From NCBI GenBank assembly GCA_041390825.1, contig JAWKPF010000007.1, positions 1 through 64,000 on the forward strand: a stretch of DNA of 64,000 bases, read 5' to 3'. Source of the stretch: Thermomicrobiales bacterium. GTDB lineage: Bacteria > Chloroflexota > Chloroflexia > Thermomicrobiales > UBA6265. A program made the translations under genes and the position numbers. Of the stretch, positions 27,229 to 35,949 are shown piece after piece (position 1 is the stretch's first letter; each line of letters starts with the position of its first letter). The notes under the pieces are model-generated. The model did no database searches, was not told where the DNA came from, and saw nothing but the letters and a program-made list of their open reading frames with translations.

Positions 27229-28614
27229 CGCCATTGCCCCGTTGCCGGTCCGCTGGCGAGGTTCCATTGGAAGCTCGACCGTGAAAACAGATCCCCGCCC
27301 GAGCGTGCTCTTCACAGAGATACGTCCACCGTGCGTAAGCACAATGTGCTTGGCGATCGCAAGTCCGAGACCGGTGCCGGAGGATCTTCGCGCGCGGTCA
27401 CTCTTGTAGAAACGCTCGAAAAGCCGCGGCAGCTCGTCGTCATGAATGCCGACCCCGGTATCGATCACCTCGATTTGGAGCAGATTGTCGCGTTCCGCCG
27501 CTCGGACCGTAATCGATCCGCCGGCGGGCGTGAACTTGACCGCGTTCTGGATGAGATTGATGAGCACTTGCTCGATGCGGGCATCATCAATGGTCGCGGC
27601 GTTTGGCGCATCGGTCGCGTCCGTTTCGATGGTGAGCCCAGCGGTTTCGATCTGGTGGCGCAGGCGATCGACCGTGCGCTCGATCAAGTCCTGCGGCAGG
27701 ATTGCCCGGTAGTCGAGCGCGAGCCGTCCTGATTCGAGCCGCCCCAGGTCAAGGAGCTCTTCGACCAGCGCATTCAAACGATCCACCTCGAACACGATCC
27801 GTCCCAGAAATTCTCCGGAGACTGCTGGATCGTCGATCGCGCCCGCTTCGAGGGTGTCGGCGAGCGCGCGAATCGAGGCAAGCGGTGTTTTCAGCTCGTG
27901 CGAAACGTTGGCGACGAACTCGCGTCGTACAAGCTCGAGCCGCCGGAGGTCGGTCACGTCGCGAAGCACCACTAGTCCAAACCGCTCGCCCCCGGTTTCG
28001 ACGGGCATGACCGAGATATCGATGAATCGCTCACTCAGGGAGAGATGGACCGTGCGGACCTGGCGCTCTCCTGAGCGCATGACCTCGCGGAACTGGTCCA
28101 CCAGCTCGTAGTCGCGCGCCAGCACCACCAGGCGCTGCCCACTCTCGACATCACCAGAGCGCCCGAGCAGCTCAGCGGCCCTTCCGTTGGCGGCGATCAC
28201 CTGCTCCTGCCCGTCGACGAGCATGATGCCGTCCTGCAGCCCATCGAAGATCGCTTCCACCCAGCGCCGTTCCCGGAGATAGCGCTCCTGCGTTGATTCA
28301 AAACGATCGATCAGGTGGTTTACCGAGCGCCCCAGGTCGGCAATCTCGCGAATCGGATCGGGTTCGACGACTGCGGCGAGTTCGCCATTCGCTGCCCGAT
28401 GAGCCGCCGACTGCACAGCCGCGATTTTTCGCACCAGGCGGTCGCTTGCTGACCATCCCGCGAACGCAGCCAGCGCCGCGCCAGCCGCAACAGCAAACCA
28501 GACCAGCGAAGCGGGCGGGTCGGATCGGGTAAGGGTGACCAGCACCACCGGGATCGCTCCCAGAAGTCCCCCAATCACCGCAGCCAGCGCCGCCCGAGCG
28601 CGTATCGACTCCAT
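27214..28614 (-). CDS. PhoR-like sensor histidine kinase
   Basis: The product has 466 residues. Two adjacent transmembrane helices (residues about 7-27 and 37-55) carry almost no periplasmic loop. A HAMP-like linker and a PAS domain (about 115-220) follow. The kinase core contains FVANVSHELKTPLASI, NLIQNAVKFTPAGG, DTGVGI and GTGLGLAIAKHI. The lack of an outside domain suggests sensing in the membrane or cytoplasm, or through a partner protein. It lies 12 bases behind its response regulator gene. Confidence 0.9.
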   Translation of the reverse strand: MESIRARAALAAVIGGLLGAIPVVLVTLTRSDPPASLVWFAVAAGAALAAFAGWSASDRLVRKIAAVQSAAHRAANGELAAVVEPDPIREIADLGRSVNHLIDRFESTQERYLRERRWVEAIFDGLQDGIMLVDGQEQVIAANGRAAELLGRSGDVESGQRLVVLARDYELVDQFREVMRSGERQVRTVHLSLSERFIDISVMPVETGGERFGLVVLRDVTDLRRLELVRREFVANVSHELKTPLASIRALADTLEAGAIDDPAVSGEFLGRIVFEVDRLNALVEELLDLGRLESGRLALDYRAILPQDLIERTVDRLRHQIETAGLTIETDATDAPNAATIDDARIEQVLINLIQNAVKFTPAGGSITVRAAERDNLLQIEVIDTGVGIHDDELPRLFERFYKSDRARRSSGTGLGLAIAKHIVLTHGGRISVKSTLGRGSVFTVELPMEPRQRTGNGAMASAAS

Positions 28615-28626
28615 GCCTGCGGCTCC

Positions 28627-29388
28627 TTAGGTTCCCTCGTCGACCAACCGATACCCATAGCCGCGCACAGTTTCGATCAGCCGGGGGTTCGACGGATCGG
28701 CCTCGATTTTCTGGCGGAGACCGCGGATGTGCACATCCACCGTCCGAGTGTCGACGCTATGCTCGTACTTCCAGACATGCCGCAGGAGCGCGTCGCGGGT
28801 GATGGTCAGATTCGGCCGCTCCATGAAGTAGAGCAGCAAGTCGAACTCCTTTGGCTTGAGCGTGACCAAACGACCATCGACACGCACGGTATGCGCTGCC
28901 GGGTCGATCTCGAGCCGTCCCACCCGGCGAATCTCGCTCGACTGTACAGGCGCTGGAGCAGCCGGTTCCTCTACTCGCGGGACTGAGCCGCGTTGGGACC
29001 GGCGTAGGTTCGCCCGCACGCGGGCCACGAGCTCGCGCATGACGAATGGCTTGGTCAGGTAGTCGTCACCGCCGATCTCCAGACCCAGGATGCGATCGAC
29101 ATCCTCGCCTTTCGCCGAGAGGAAGAGAACCGGCACGTCCGATTTCTCACGGATGATGCGGCAAACCTGGATTCCGTCGAGGCCGGGAAGCATCACGTCG
29201 AGCACGATCACGTCAGGCCGCAACTGCCCGTTGAGTTGCAACGCTTCAGGACCGTCCGTGGCAAGCGCCACACCCCAGCCTTCGCGTTTCAGACTGTATG
29301 CGATTGCATCTCGCAGGGCCGGTTCATCGTCCACAACGAGAACAAGCGGCCGATCCGAATCGGTCCGAACCGCGATCGGGTTGGTCAA
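28627..29388 (-). CDS. PhoB/OmpR-family response regulator
   Basis: I start at the TTG that has GAGGAGG five bases upstream, giving 253 residues. The receiver domain has the acidic pocket VDDEPA, the phosphoacceptor aspartate in VIVLDVMLPG and the lysine in YLTKPF. The C-terminal winged helix (LKPKEFDLLLYFMERPN, then VDVHIRGLRQKIE) is of the OmpR/PhoB type. A low-complexity Pro/Ala linker separates the domains. With the downstream kinase it forms a two-component system. The target genes are not visible. Confidence 0.93.
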   Translation of the reverse strand: MTNPIAVRTDSDRPLVLVVDDEPALRDAIAYSLKREGWGVALATDGPEALQLNGQLRPDVIVLDVMLPGLDGIQVCRIIREKSDVPVLFLSAKGEDVDRILGLEIGGDDYLTKPFVMRELVARVRANLRRSQRGSVPRVEEPAAPAPVQSSEIRRVGRLEIDPAAHTVRVDGRLVTLKPKEFDLLLYFMERPNLTITRDALLRHVWKYEHSVDTRTVDVHIRGLRQKIEADPSNPRLIETVRGYGYRLVDEGT

Positions 29389-29485
29389 AGTCGCCTCCTC
29401 ACGAAGCGTACGAGCATCGCACCCCCCAACGGTAAAGCACGTGTTAAGTCGCCTGACCCGGGCAGACCGGACGCGCCATTCGTGG

Positions 29486-29491
29486 TAATAT
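29486..29491 (+). promoter_or_regulatory. Extended -10 element upstream of rplU
   Basis: TGGTAATAT gives an extended -10 (TGn plus TAATAT) 80 bases before the rplU ATG. The implied leader of about 70 bases could hold the autoregulatory site usual for L21 operons, although I cannot fold a specific one. Confidence 0.4.
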
Positions 29492-29570
29492 TGTGTGCTT
29501 GCGGGTGCGGAGGCGCCCGATTTTTGATGCCTGTTGTTTGGCGCATCCGCGCAATCAGTGAAATGTAGCC

Positions 29571-29927
29571 ATGAGCAAGAAGACGAGCAAGAAGTCAACG
29601 ACCGGCAGCGATGCGCAATACGCGATCGTCGAAACCGGCGGAAAGCAGTATCGGGTTCAGGTTGGGGACGTCTTGAGCGTCGAGAAGCTGGATGGCGACG
29701 CGGGAACCGAGGTAACGCTCGACCGTGTGCTCCTGATCGGCGGCGACGGTGACACCAAGATTGGTACCCCGGTGGTCGAGGGCGCTTCGGTGGCCGCGAC
29801 GATCGCGGATCAGTATCGTGGTGAGAAGATCGTTGTCTTCAAGTACAAGCCAAAGAAGAACTATCGCCGACGAACCGGTCACCGGCAGCCGTTGACCAAG
29901 CTGGAGATCACGGGCATCAACGCCTAG
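29571..29927 (+). CDS. rplU: 50S ribosomal protein L21
   Basis: The product has 118 residues. After a basic N-terminal extension of about 14 residues (KKTSKKSTTGS) the canonical start YAIVETGGKQYRVQVGD appears. The signature KYKPKKNYRRRTGHRQPLT lies near the end. L21 binds 23S rRNA in the large subunit. rpmA follows after 31 bases, the usual order. Confidence 0.97.
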   Translation: MSKKTSKKSTTGSDAQYAIVETGGKQYRVQVGDVLSVEKLDGDAGTEVTLDRVLLIGGDGDTKIGTPVVEGASVAATIADQYRGEKIVVFKYKPKKNYRRRTGHRQPLTKLEITGINA

Positions 29928-29958
29928 CTCCGCCGAAGCTACGAAGGGACAATGAAAC

Positions 29959-30279
29959 ATGGCTCATAAGAAGGGTGTCGGTAGCTCGCGCAATGGTCGA
30001 GACAGCGCGTCTCAGCGCCTGGGCGTGAAGCGCTATGACGGCGAGTTCGTTCGCTCTGGCACCATCGTGGTGCGTCAGCGTGGAACCGAGTTCTGGGTCG
30101 GCAACAACGTCGGCATCGGCAAGGACCACACCATTTACGCCAAGATCGACGGTGTCGTCTGCTTCGAGCAGATCAGCCGCCAGAAGAAGCGCATTAGCGT
30201 CTATCCGGAAGATGTCTATCCGATTGGCGGCGCCCCGAAGGGTCAGGCCGCCGAGGTGGCCGCCACCGCTGCCGACTAG
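29959..30279 (+). CDS. rpmA: 50S ribosomal protein L27
   Basis: The product has 106 residues. It begins MAHKKGVGSSRNGRDS, the N-terminus that reaches the peptidyl transferase centre, and continues with LGVKRYDGEFV. There is no cleavable Firmicutes-type prepeptide before the AHKK sequence. A C-terminal tail (KGQAAEVAATAAD) adds about 15 residues to the common length. Confidence 0.97.
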   Translation: MAHKKGVGSSRNGRDSASQRLGVKRYDGEFVRSGTIVVRQRGTEFWVGNNVGIGKDHTIYAKIDGVVCFEQISRQKKRISVYPEDVYPIGGAPKGQAAEVAATAAD

Positions 30280-30304
30280 GCAGCTCGAGAACCAAACGAA
30301 ATGC

Positions 30305-30327
30305 CCCTCCGAATATTGGACGGAGGG
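30305..30327 (+). promoter_or_regulatory. Hairpin between rpmA and rpmE
   Basis: CCCTCCG (30305-30311) and CGGAGGG (30321-30327) form a 7-bp stem with a 9-base loop. The 3' arm ends just before the GAGGAG ribosome-binding region of rpmE. It has no U-tract, so a processing or translational control site is more likely than a terminator. Confidence 0.4.
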
Positions 30328-30348
30328 AGCGAGGAGAACCAAAAACCA

Positions 30349-30786
30349 ATGAAACCTGGCATCCACCCCAAGTACGACGAATCCATTGTGATTTGCGCGT
30401 GCGGCAACACGTTCACGACCCGATCGACCCGGCCTCAGCTCCGCACCGACCTGTGCAATGTCTGCCACCCGTTCTATACCGGTGAGCAGCGCATCGTCGA
30501 CACCGCCGGGCAAGTCGAGCGCTTCATGAAGCGCATGGAAGCCGCTCAGGGTTCCGAAGGTCGTCAGTCCAAGCGTCAGGCGCGTTTGGCCGAACGGCAG
30601 TCGAGAATCGAGGCCGAGCGAGCGCGCCAGGCAGAGATTGCCGCGCAGGCCGAGGCTGAGGAAGCCGCCGCACGCGCGGCAGCTGCAGCCGCTGCCGCTG
30701 AGATCGCCGCAGCCGAGGCCGCCGATGGCGAAGACGTGGTGGTCGAAGTCATCGAGGTCGAGGTCGTCGAGGAAGTCGAAAGCTAG
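30349..30786 (+). CDS. rpmE: 50S ribosomal protein L31 with long C-terminal tail
   Basis: The first 68 residues are a zinc-ribbon L31: MKPGIHPKYDESIVICACG, then LCNVCHPFYTGEQ, with cysteines at 16, 18, 36 and 39. The protein has 145 residues, about twice the normal 66-90. The extra part is a charged helix (QSKRQARLAERQSRIEAERA), an alanine-rich run, and a strongly acidic end (EVIEVEVVEEVES). The tail is in the same frame without a break, so it is a real extension or a fusion to a coiled-coil segment. L31 bridges the ribosomal subunits. Confidence 0.93.
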   Translation: MKPGIHPKYDESIVICACGNTFTTRSTRPQLRTDLCNVCHPFYTGEQRIVDTAGQVERFMKRMEAAQGSEGRQSKRQARLAERQSRIEAERARQAEIAAQAEAEEAAARAAAAAAAAEIAAAEAADGEDVVVEVIEVEVVEEVES

Positions 30787-30811
30787 TCCCCAGTCGAATT
30801 TGGCTTCGCAT

Positions 30812-30843
30812 CCGTCCGGTTCCAGTTGGAGCCGGACGGTTTT
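30812..30843 (+). terminator. Rho-independent terminator after rpmE
   Basis: CCGTCCGG (30812-30819) pairs with CCGGACGG (30832-30839). An inner TCC/GGA pairing lengthens the stem around an AGTT loop, and TTTT follows. It ends the rplU-rpmA-rpmE transcript, just before the convergent lyase gene. Confidence 0.8.
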
Positions 30844-30844
30844 C

Positions 30845-31750
30845 TTATTCTCCGGTTTCCCCGGCAAACTCCAGCGTGCGAAGCGCCATTCGCAGGTTCG
30901 CGGCGTCGATCATCTCGGTGCCCATGGCAATCGCGCCGAACCCGGCGTCGGTGGCCTCACGATAGGCAGCCAGCACATGGCGAGCATGCTCGACTTCGGC
31001 TTGACCGGGGGTAAAAACCTCGTTGACCACTGATATCTGGTCGGGGTGGATACACCACTTGCCATCGAAACCAAGCGCGCGTGCGGCTTGCGCGGACGAT
31101 CGAAGTCCGTCCAGGTCCCGGAACGCGGCAAACGGCCCATCGATTGCGCTGAGCGCGTTGGCGTGTGCCGCAACCGAGATTCGGCTCATGGGATAGTGCC
31201 AGCGATGCCCAGGGTACGACGCGTCCCAGGTATCGGTGATTCCGATGCCTGCGAGCGGGTACCCGGCTGACGCGGCGAAATCGCCGGGTCCAAACGTGAG
31301 CGCGACGAGCCGCGGATCGGACGCTGCGATCGTTTCACAATTGACGAGACCCATCGCCGATTCGATCTGCACATCGAGCTGAATCGGCTCGGTGCGGCCG
31401 TACTCCATTTCGATCTGTCGAAGCAGGATCGAAAGCGCGCGCACGTCGGCCGCATCGCCGGTCTTGGGAACCACGATTCGATCGATCCCTGCCCGAGTTC
31501 CTTGCAGAACTTCGACGATATCGCGATACATCCATTGGGTATCGAACCCATTGCAACGAAAGGTTCTGGGGCGTCCGCGCCAATCTCCCTGATCGACCAT
31601 CTCGATGACCATCTGTCGCGCTGCGGCCTTCTGGCCTGGGGCAGTGGCATCTTCCAGGTCGAGCATGACGAGGTCCGCGTCGCTCGCAAGCGCTTTCTCG
31701 ATCATGCGAGCGTTGCCGGCTGGAACGGACAGGACGGAACGCGTGCGCAC
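30845..31750 (-). CDS. HpcH/HpaI aldolase family, CitE-like lyase
   Basis: The GTG start overlaps the stop of the upstream hydrolase gene by one base (TAGTG), giving 301 residues. RTRSVLSVPAGNARMIEKAL and DLVMLDLEDATAPGQK are the opening blocks of CitE-type lyases. Later blocks are RIVVPKTGDAADV, QIESAMGLVN and LTFGPGDFAAS; GKWCIHPDQISVVNEVFTP closes the barrel. The family cleaves or forms citramalyl-, malyl- or methylmalyl-CoA esters using Mg2+. Without citD or citF nearby, a stand-alone CoA-ester lyase is likely. Confidence 0.88.
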   Translation of the reverse strand: MRTRSVLSVPAGNARMIEKALASDADLVMLDLEDATAPGQKAAARQMVIEMVDQGDWRGRPRTFRCNGFDTQWMYRDIVEVLQGTRAGIDRIVVPKTGDAADVRALSILLRQIEMEYGRTEPIQLDVQIESAMGLVNCETIAASDPRLVALTFGPGDFAASAGYPLAGIGITDTWDASYPGHRWHYPMSRISVAAHANALSAIDGPFAAFRDLDGLRSSAQAARALGFDGKWCIHPDQISVVNEVFTPGQAEVEHARHVLAAYREATDAGFGAIAMGTEMIDAANLRMALRTLEFAGETGE

Positions 31751-33474
31751 TACTCGACCCCATTCCAGACCGGGAGCGTGATGCTCGACGGATGTTCGGC
31801 GTCGTGATAGATCGCCTGCGTTGCCACAATCGCGCTCGCCAGTCCTTCGCCGCCTGGGCTGTTTCCGGTGTTGAGGTTTCGGTCCCATTGCGGAAAGTCG
31901 TTACTCGTGACCTGAACGCGAATCCGCTCGCCGGCATCGAGTTTGACACCGATCGGGCCGATCGGAATCTCGTAGCGGTAGATCGTGCCGGGGTCGAGCA
32001 GCGTCGGCGACTCGAGCGAATCCCGGTACCGGGCGCGAACGATGCCCTCTTGCAGGTTCGTGGATACGCCATTGCCATCGACCACACAGAGACGCACCGC
32101 GTAGTCGGTATCGACCGCTGTGGTCGAAGCAAAGATGGTGGCCGAAACATCGCCGATCAGCCACATGGGTCGTTCGAGGGGGGCTGTCGTGTAGACGAGG
32201 ACACCATTGTTGACCTCCCGGGTGAACTGGTCGGCAGGCCCCATGGGCGCCACATGTTCGAAACAGCACGAGTGTCCGCCGTGTCCGGGATGCGGCCCGA
32301 CAGGATCGTAGGTATACACATCAGGGAGTTCCCCGGCTGGCGCCGACGTGTCCAGCGAACCGTCACCGTAGAGCGAATTGGCGCGTCCATCTGAGTGCAG
32401 ATAGAAGGGAGTTGGCGTGGTGTCAGCAGGTGGCCAGTTGTCGAAATCGCGCCAGACACCCTCACGCAGGATGTACAGCCGCACCTGGGCGTCGGTTTCG
32501 GCGACGGGGTCCGCTTTCAAGTGGCGATCGAACCAGTCGATTTGCCACTCGTCGAATGCGTGAGGTGACGCATCGTCGACTTCTGCTCCACCGAGAACGC
32601 GCCACGGAATGTGATACCAGGGACCGATGAGCAGACGCTGATTCGACCGAGCATGGTCGTTGCCGGCAGCAGCACGCAGTCCGACGTAGTTCTTCACTGA
32701 GCCTGAGAGGAAGATGTCGTACCAACCTGCAACATGCAGTGCCGGCACCTGGATGCGTGAATAGTCCTCGTCGATGCTCCAACGTTTCCAGTAGTCGTCA
32801 TAGGTCGGATGCGCAATCCAGTCATCGAAGAACGGAGTGTCCTGATTGCTCAACGCCGGTATTCCATCGAGCGGTAGTGACCAATCGAGCGCAAGCGACG
32901 CCGCAAACCCCGCCGCAAACGCTGCCGCTGCAGCATCGTCTCCTCTGCGCTGAGCGACGTTGATACCGAGACTGAGCGCCCAGGAGAGCGCGAACCCGAG
33001 CGCGAAGGCTCCCTGGTTGTAGGTCCAGCCTTCGTAATATTGCGACGCGGTCACCGCCGGAATCAGCGCGCCGAGCGCTGAGGGCGCTTCGACCGCCGCA
33101 AGAAGCTGGGTAGCTCCGCCGTAGGACGCGCCGAACATGCCAACCTTGCCGCTCGATCCTTCCAGTGCGCCGCACCACTGCACAGTGTCGTAGCCGTCTT
33201 GCTGTTCGTACTCGAAGGGGTAGAACTCGCCCTCGGACTGGTAGCGGCCGCGAGTGTCCTGGCAAACGACGATATACCCATTGCGGGCGTACCAGCTCGG
33301 GTGGGCGTAGATCACGTTCTCGGACTGTGTCTTGTCATAGGGGATGCGAATGAGCAGAACAGGATACGTTCCGGGCTCCTCCGGACGATAGACATCGGCC
33401 CGCAAAATCGTGCCATCGCGCATGGGAACCGGCACGTCGAGTTCGACCATCACACCTGGAACCGAAACTGCCAC
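31750..33474 (-). CDS. CocE/NonD-family hydrolase (X-Pro dipeptidyl-peptidase S15 type)
   Basis: The GTG start has AGGAG nine bases upstream and yields 574 residues; an ATG eight codons later is possible. RDGTILRADVYRPE opens the alpha/beta hydrolase. The nucleophile is Ser117 in FGASYGGATQ, and CQDTRGRYQSEG comes before it. A helical cap (about residues 150-260) and a C-terminal jelly-roll (from about 380) complete the S15 plan. No signal peptide is seen. Members cleave cocaine, glutaryl-7-ACA or X-Pro peptides; the natural substrate here is unknown. It is coupled to the CitE-like gene. Confidence 0.88.
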   Translation of the reverse strand: MAVSVPGVMVELDVPVPMRDGTILRADVYRPEEPGTYPVLLIRIPYDKTQSENVIYAHPSWYARNGYIVVCQDTRGRYQSEGEFYPFEYEQQDGYDTVQWCGALEGSSGKVGMFGASYGGATQLLAAVEAPSALGALIPAVTASQYYEGWTYNQGAFALGFALSWALSLGINVAQRRGDDAAAAAFAAGFAASLALDWSLPLDGIPALSNQDTPFFDDWIAHPTYDDYWKRWSIDEDYSRIQVPALHVAGWYDIFLSGSVKNYVGLRAAAGNDHARSNQRLLIGPWYHIPWRVLGGAEVDDASPHAFDEWQIDWFDRHLKADPVAETDAQVRLYILREGVWRDFDNWPPADTTPTPFYLHSDGRANSLYGDGSLDTSAPAGELPDVYTYDPVGPHPGHGGHSCCFEHVAPMGPADQFTREVNNGVLVYTTAPLERPMWLIGDVSATIFASTTAVDTDYAVRLCVVDGNGVSTNLQEGIVRARYRDSLESPTLLDPGTIYRYEIPIGPIGVKLDAGERIRVQVTSNDFPQWDRNLNTGNSPGGEGLASAIVATQAIYHDAEHPSSITLPVWNGVE

Positions 33475-33685
33475 CGCTGCGTTCTCCTGTTGGCAAACCA
33501 ACCGGCAGTTTCTGCCGGCATTTCGTGACGGCAGCATACGGCGATGGGGTGGGGCGCGCAATCGACTCGATTCGCCCGGATCGCTACGCCGCGGCGGCGG
33601 TTGCAGCGTATCCTTGTACGTCGGTAGAGGCCCGCGGGTTGCAGCGTTCGGCCCATCGTGGCTGTGGATGGACATCAGGCAGCGA

Positions 33686-34969
33686 ATGAACCCAGCAGCA
33701 CCGGACCAGACATCGCCGCCACCGTCGTCACCATCTCGATTTGCCTTTCTCAGCAACCGGCGGCGGAAAGCCGTGGCTGTAGCGCTCGTCATCCTGTCGG
33801 TCTTGGCACTCATCCTGGCCATCCAAAGCTGGCGTGTGTTGAGCGCAATCGTCGATGTCGAACAGTCGGCGGTGGTGCCGTTGCCTCCTAGCGACAGTGC
33901 CCTGGCTACCCCCACTGCACCTCCCCTCACATCAACGCCAGCGTCGGCAGCGCTGAACTCGACGGCTCCGGAGACGGAAGCCGTCTGGACGTCCACCGCG
34001 TTGCCAACGCAAGCCGCCACCAGTGAACCGGCGCCAACGCATGAAGAAGCCGACGATCCGCCCTCGAAGCTGGAGGTGGCGCAACAGATCGTCGATGCGG
34101 GGATGGCTGATGGAAATCCTGGTGAATCTGACATCTGGGAAGGCAAGACCGGTCTGAACATCCTCGTGTTGGGCGTGGACACGCGTGCCGACGGAGGCGA
34201 TCAAAACGCCGACGTCATCATCATCGCCCACCTGGACCTGGTGAATCACCGGTTGTCCGGCGTGAGTCTGCCGCGTGACCTGCAGGTCGAGATTCCCGGT
34301 GTTGGGGAAGACAAGATCAACGGCTCCTATAACTACGGTGTGCTGGCAAGCCCGGACGATCCCGTCGCAGGAGTCGCCAAAGTGCGCGATACTATCGAAT
34401 CGGTCTTCGGCATTCCGATCGATGGTTATGTGTTGGTGGACTTTTCCGGATTCAGCGATGTGGTCGATGCCATGGGAGGCATAACCGTGGATGTCCCCTA
34501 CGAGATCCTGGATGAGGAGTACCCCACCGAAGACTACGGTGTCACGACGATCCATTTCGATCCCGGGGTGCAAGAGATGGACGGAGAGGAGGCGCTCGTC
34601 TACGTGCGTACCCGCCACGCCGACAGCGACGATGCACGCCGAGAACGCCAGCTCGATGTGATTCGCGCGATTTTCGAGCAGGGGAAGTCGGTTACGTCGA
34701 TTGCAAACGCCGACGAGATCATTTTGTCGGCCGGTGATGCGATTCAGACGAGTTTCGATCTGGAGGAACAGCTGACACTGGCGCGCATTGCCTACCAGAT
34801 GGCCGAAGGAGACATCGTGCTCACCACGCTTGGTGAACCAATTCTGGAAGCCGGCTGGAGCGATGACGGCCGCTGGATCTATACCGGCGATCCCGAGGAG
34901 ATCAAGGCGTTCGTGCTGAACGCGATCGACACCAGCAAGGTCGAGGGAACGCCATCGCCGGGTAGCTGA
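33686..34969 (+). CDS. LytR/CpsA/Psr (LCP) family protein
   Basis: From the ATG beginning MNPAAPDQ the product has 427 residues; an ATG at 33668 is also possible. A basic N-terminus leads to one transmembrane helix (AVALVILSVLALILAI). A Thr/Pro/Ala-rich extracellular linker of about 90 residues follows, then the LCP domain: LNILVLGVDTRADG, SLPRDLQVEI, INGSYNYGV and YVRTRHADSDDARRERQ. LCP enzymes transfer undecaprenyl-linked glycopolymers to the cell wall or to proteins. The stop adjoins that of the convergent RNase Z gene. Confidence 0.93.
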   Translation: MNPAAPDQTSPPPSSPSRFAFLSNRRRKAVAVALVILSVLALILAIQSWRVLSAIVDVEQSAVVPLPPSDSALATPTAPPLTSTPASAALNSTAPETEAVWTSTALPTQAATSEPAPTHEEADDPPSKLEVAQQIVDAGMADGNPGESDIWEGKTGLNILVLGVDTRADGGDQNADVIIIAHLDLVNHRLSGVSLPRDLQVEIPGVGEDKINGSYNYGVLASPDDPVAGVAKVRDTIESVFGIPIDGYVLVDFSGFSDVVDAMGGITVDVPYEILDEEYPTEDYGVTTIHFDPGVQEMDGEEALVYVRTRHADSDDARRERQLDVIRAIFEQGKSVTSIANADEIILSAGDAIQTSFDLEEQLTLARIAYQMAEGDIVLTTLGEPILEAGWSDDGRWIYTGDPEEIKAFVLNAIDTSKVEGTPSPGS

Positions 34970-35878
34970 TCAGTCCGGGAACGAGAGTGTCGTCTCCAGC
35001 CCGGTGAATCCGATCGTCGTGTTGGGGAACACTTCGGTCGCATTGTGCAGAAATTCTCGCGGTTCTGCGACCGAAGGGCTGAAATGCGTGAGCCACAGCT
35101 CCCCGGCGCCACTCTCCCGGGCAATCGTCGCGGCCTCGCGGAAGGTCATGTGCGTCTTCTGGATCGCCTTCTCATGGTCGCCGTCATCACCGTAGGTTCC
35201 TTCGCACACGAGCAAGTCGACGCCCTGCAGGAGTTCTGACATCTGCGGGACCGGCCGCGTGTCGGTGACGAATCCAAGCGCGACCCCTTTTCGCGGCGGA
35301 CCGACGAAGTCGACGCCGCGAACATCCCTTCCCTCCCAGGTCAGGTTTTCGCCGCGTTGCAGCTGCGACCAAAGGTGCACTGGCAGACCCGCGGCGCGCG
35401 CCCGATCGGCATCGAACCTGGGTTCACGAGCGCGATCGACCCGGTAGAAGAAGCAGCGGTCCCGATGTTCCGCCTGGCCAACGGTCAGATCGATGCCCGC
35501 CGGTAGCTTGATGCGGTCGCCCGCTTCGACTTCCTGCACCATGACGTCCATTGGCAAACCAGGCACCACGATCGTGAGCGCCTGGGCGACCTGAAGGGTG
35601 CCGGGAGGCCCATAGACGGTCAATGGTTCCGTGCGGCCCGCATTCCCCACTGAGAAAAGGACACCGGTCAGGCCCATGACATGGTCGGCGTGCAGGTGCG
35701 AGAGAACAATCGATGAGAGCCGTTTGAACCCCCAGCCACTCTCGCGCATTGGAACCTGCGTCCCCTCCCCACAATCGAAGAGGGTCATCTCGTTTTCACA
35801 GCGGATCAAGAGACTCGAGAGCCATCGATGCGGTAGCGGCATCATGCCGCTCGTGCCGAGCAGAAGCGCATCGATCAT
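34970..35878 (-). CDS. rnz: Ribonuclease Z (metallo-beta-lactamase fold)
   Basis: The ATG with GGGGG eight bases upstream gives 302 residues. LLGTSGMMP opens the fold, FDCGEGTQ follows, and LSHLHADHVMG is the zinc-binding HxHxDH motif. LGFVTDTRP supplies a further ligand and WLTHFSPS the late histidine. The enzyme matures tRNA 3' ends. The length and full motif set fit the short bacterial RNase Z (ElaC) form. Confidence 0.93.
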   Translation of the reverse strand: MIDALLLGTSGMMPLPHRWLSSLLIRCENEMTLFDCGEGTQVPMRESGWGFKRLSSIVLSHLHADHVMGLTGVLFSVGNAGRTEPLTVYGPPGTLQVAQALTIVVPGLPMDVMVQEVEAGDRIKLPAGIDLTVGQAEHRDRCFFYRVDRAREPRFDADRARAAGLPVHLWSQLQRGENLTWEGRDVRGVDFVGPPRKGVALGFVTDTRPVPQMSELLQGVDLLVCEGTYGDDGDHEKAIQKTHMTFREAATIARESGAGELWLTHFSPSVAEPREFLHNATEVFPNTTIGFTGLETTLSFPD

Positions 35879-35949
35879 CCGGTTTGCCCCCGGATCACGT
35901 AGGATAGGCAATCACCAACCCGATTCGTCCCGGAAAGGATGCGCGCCGG

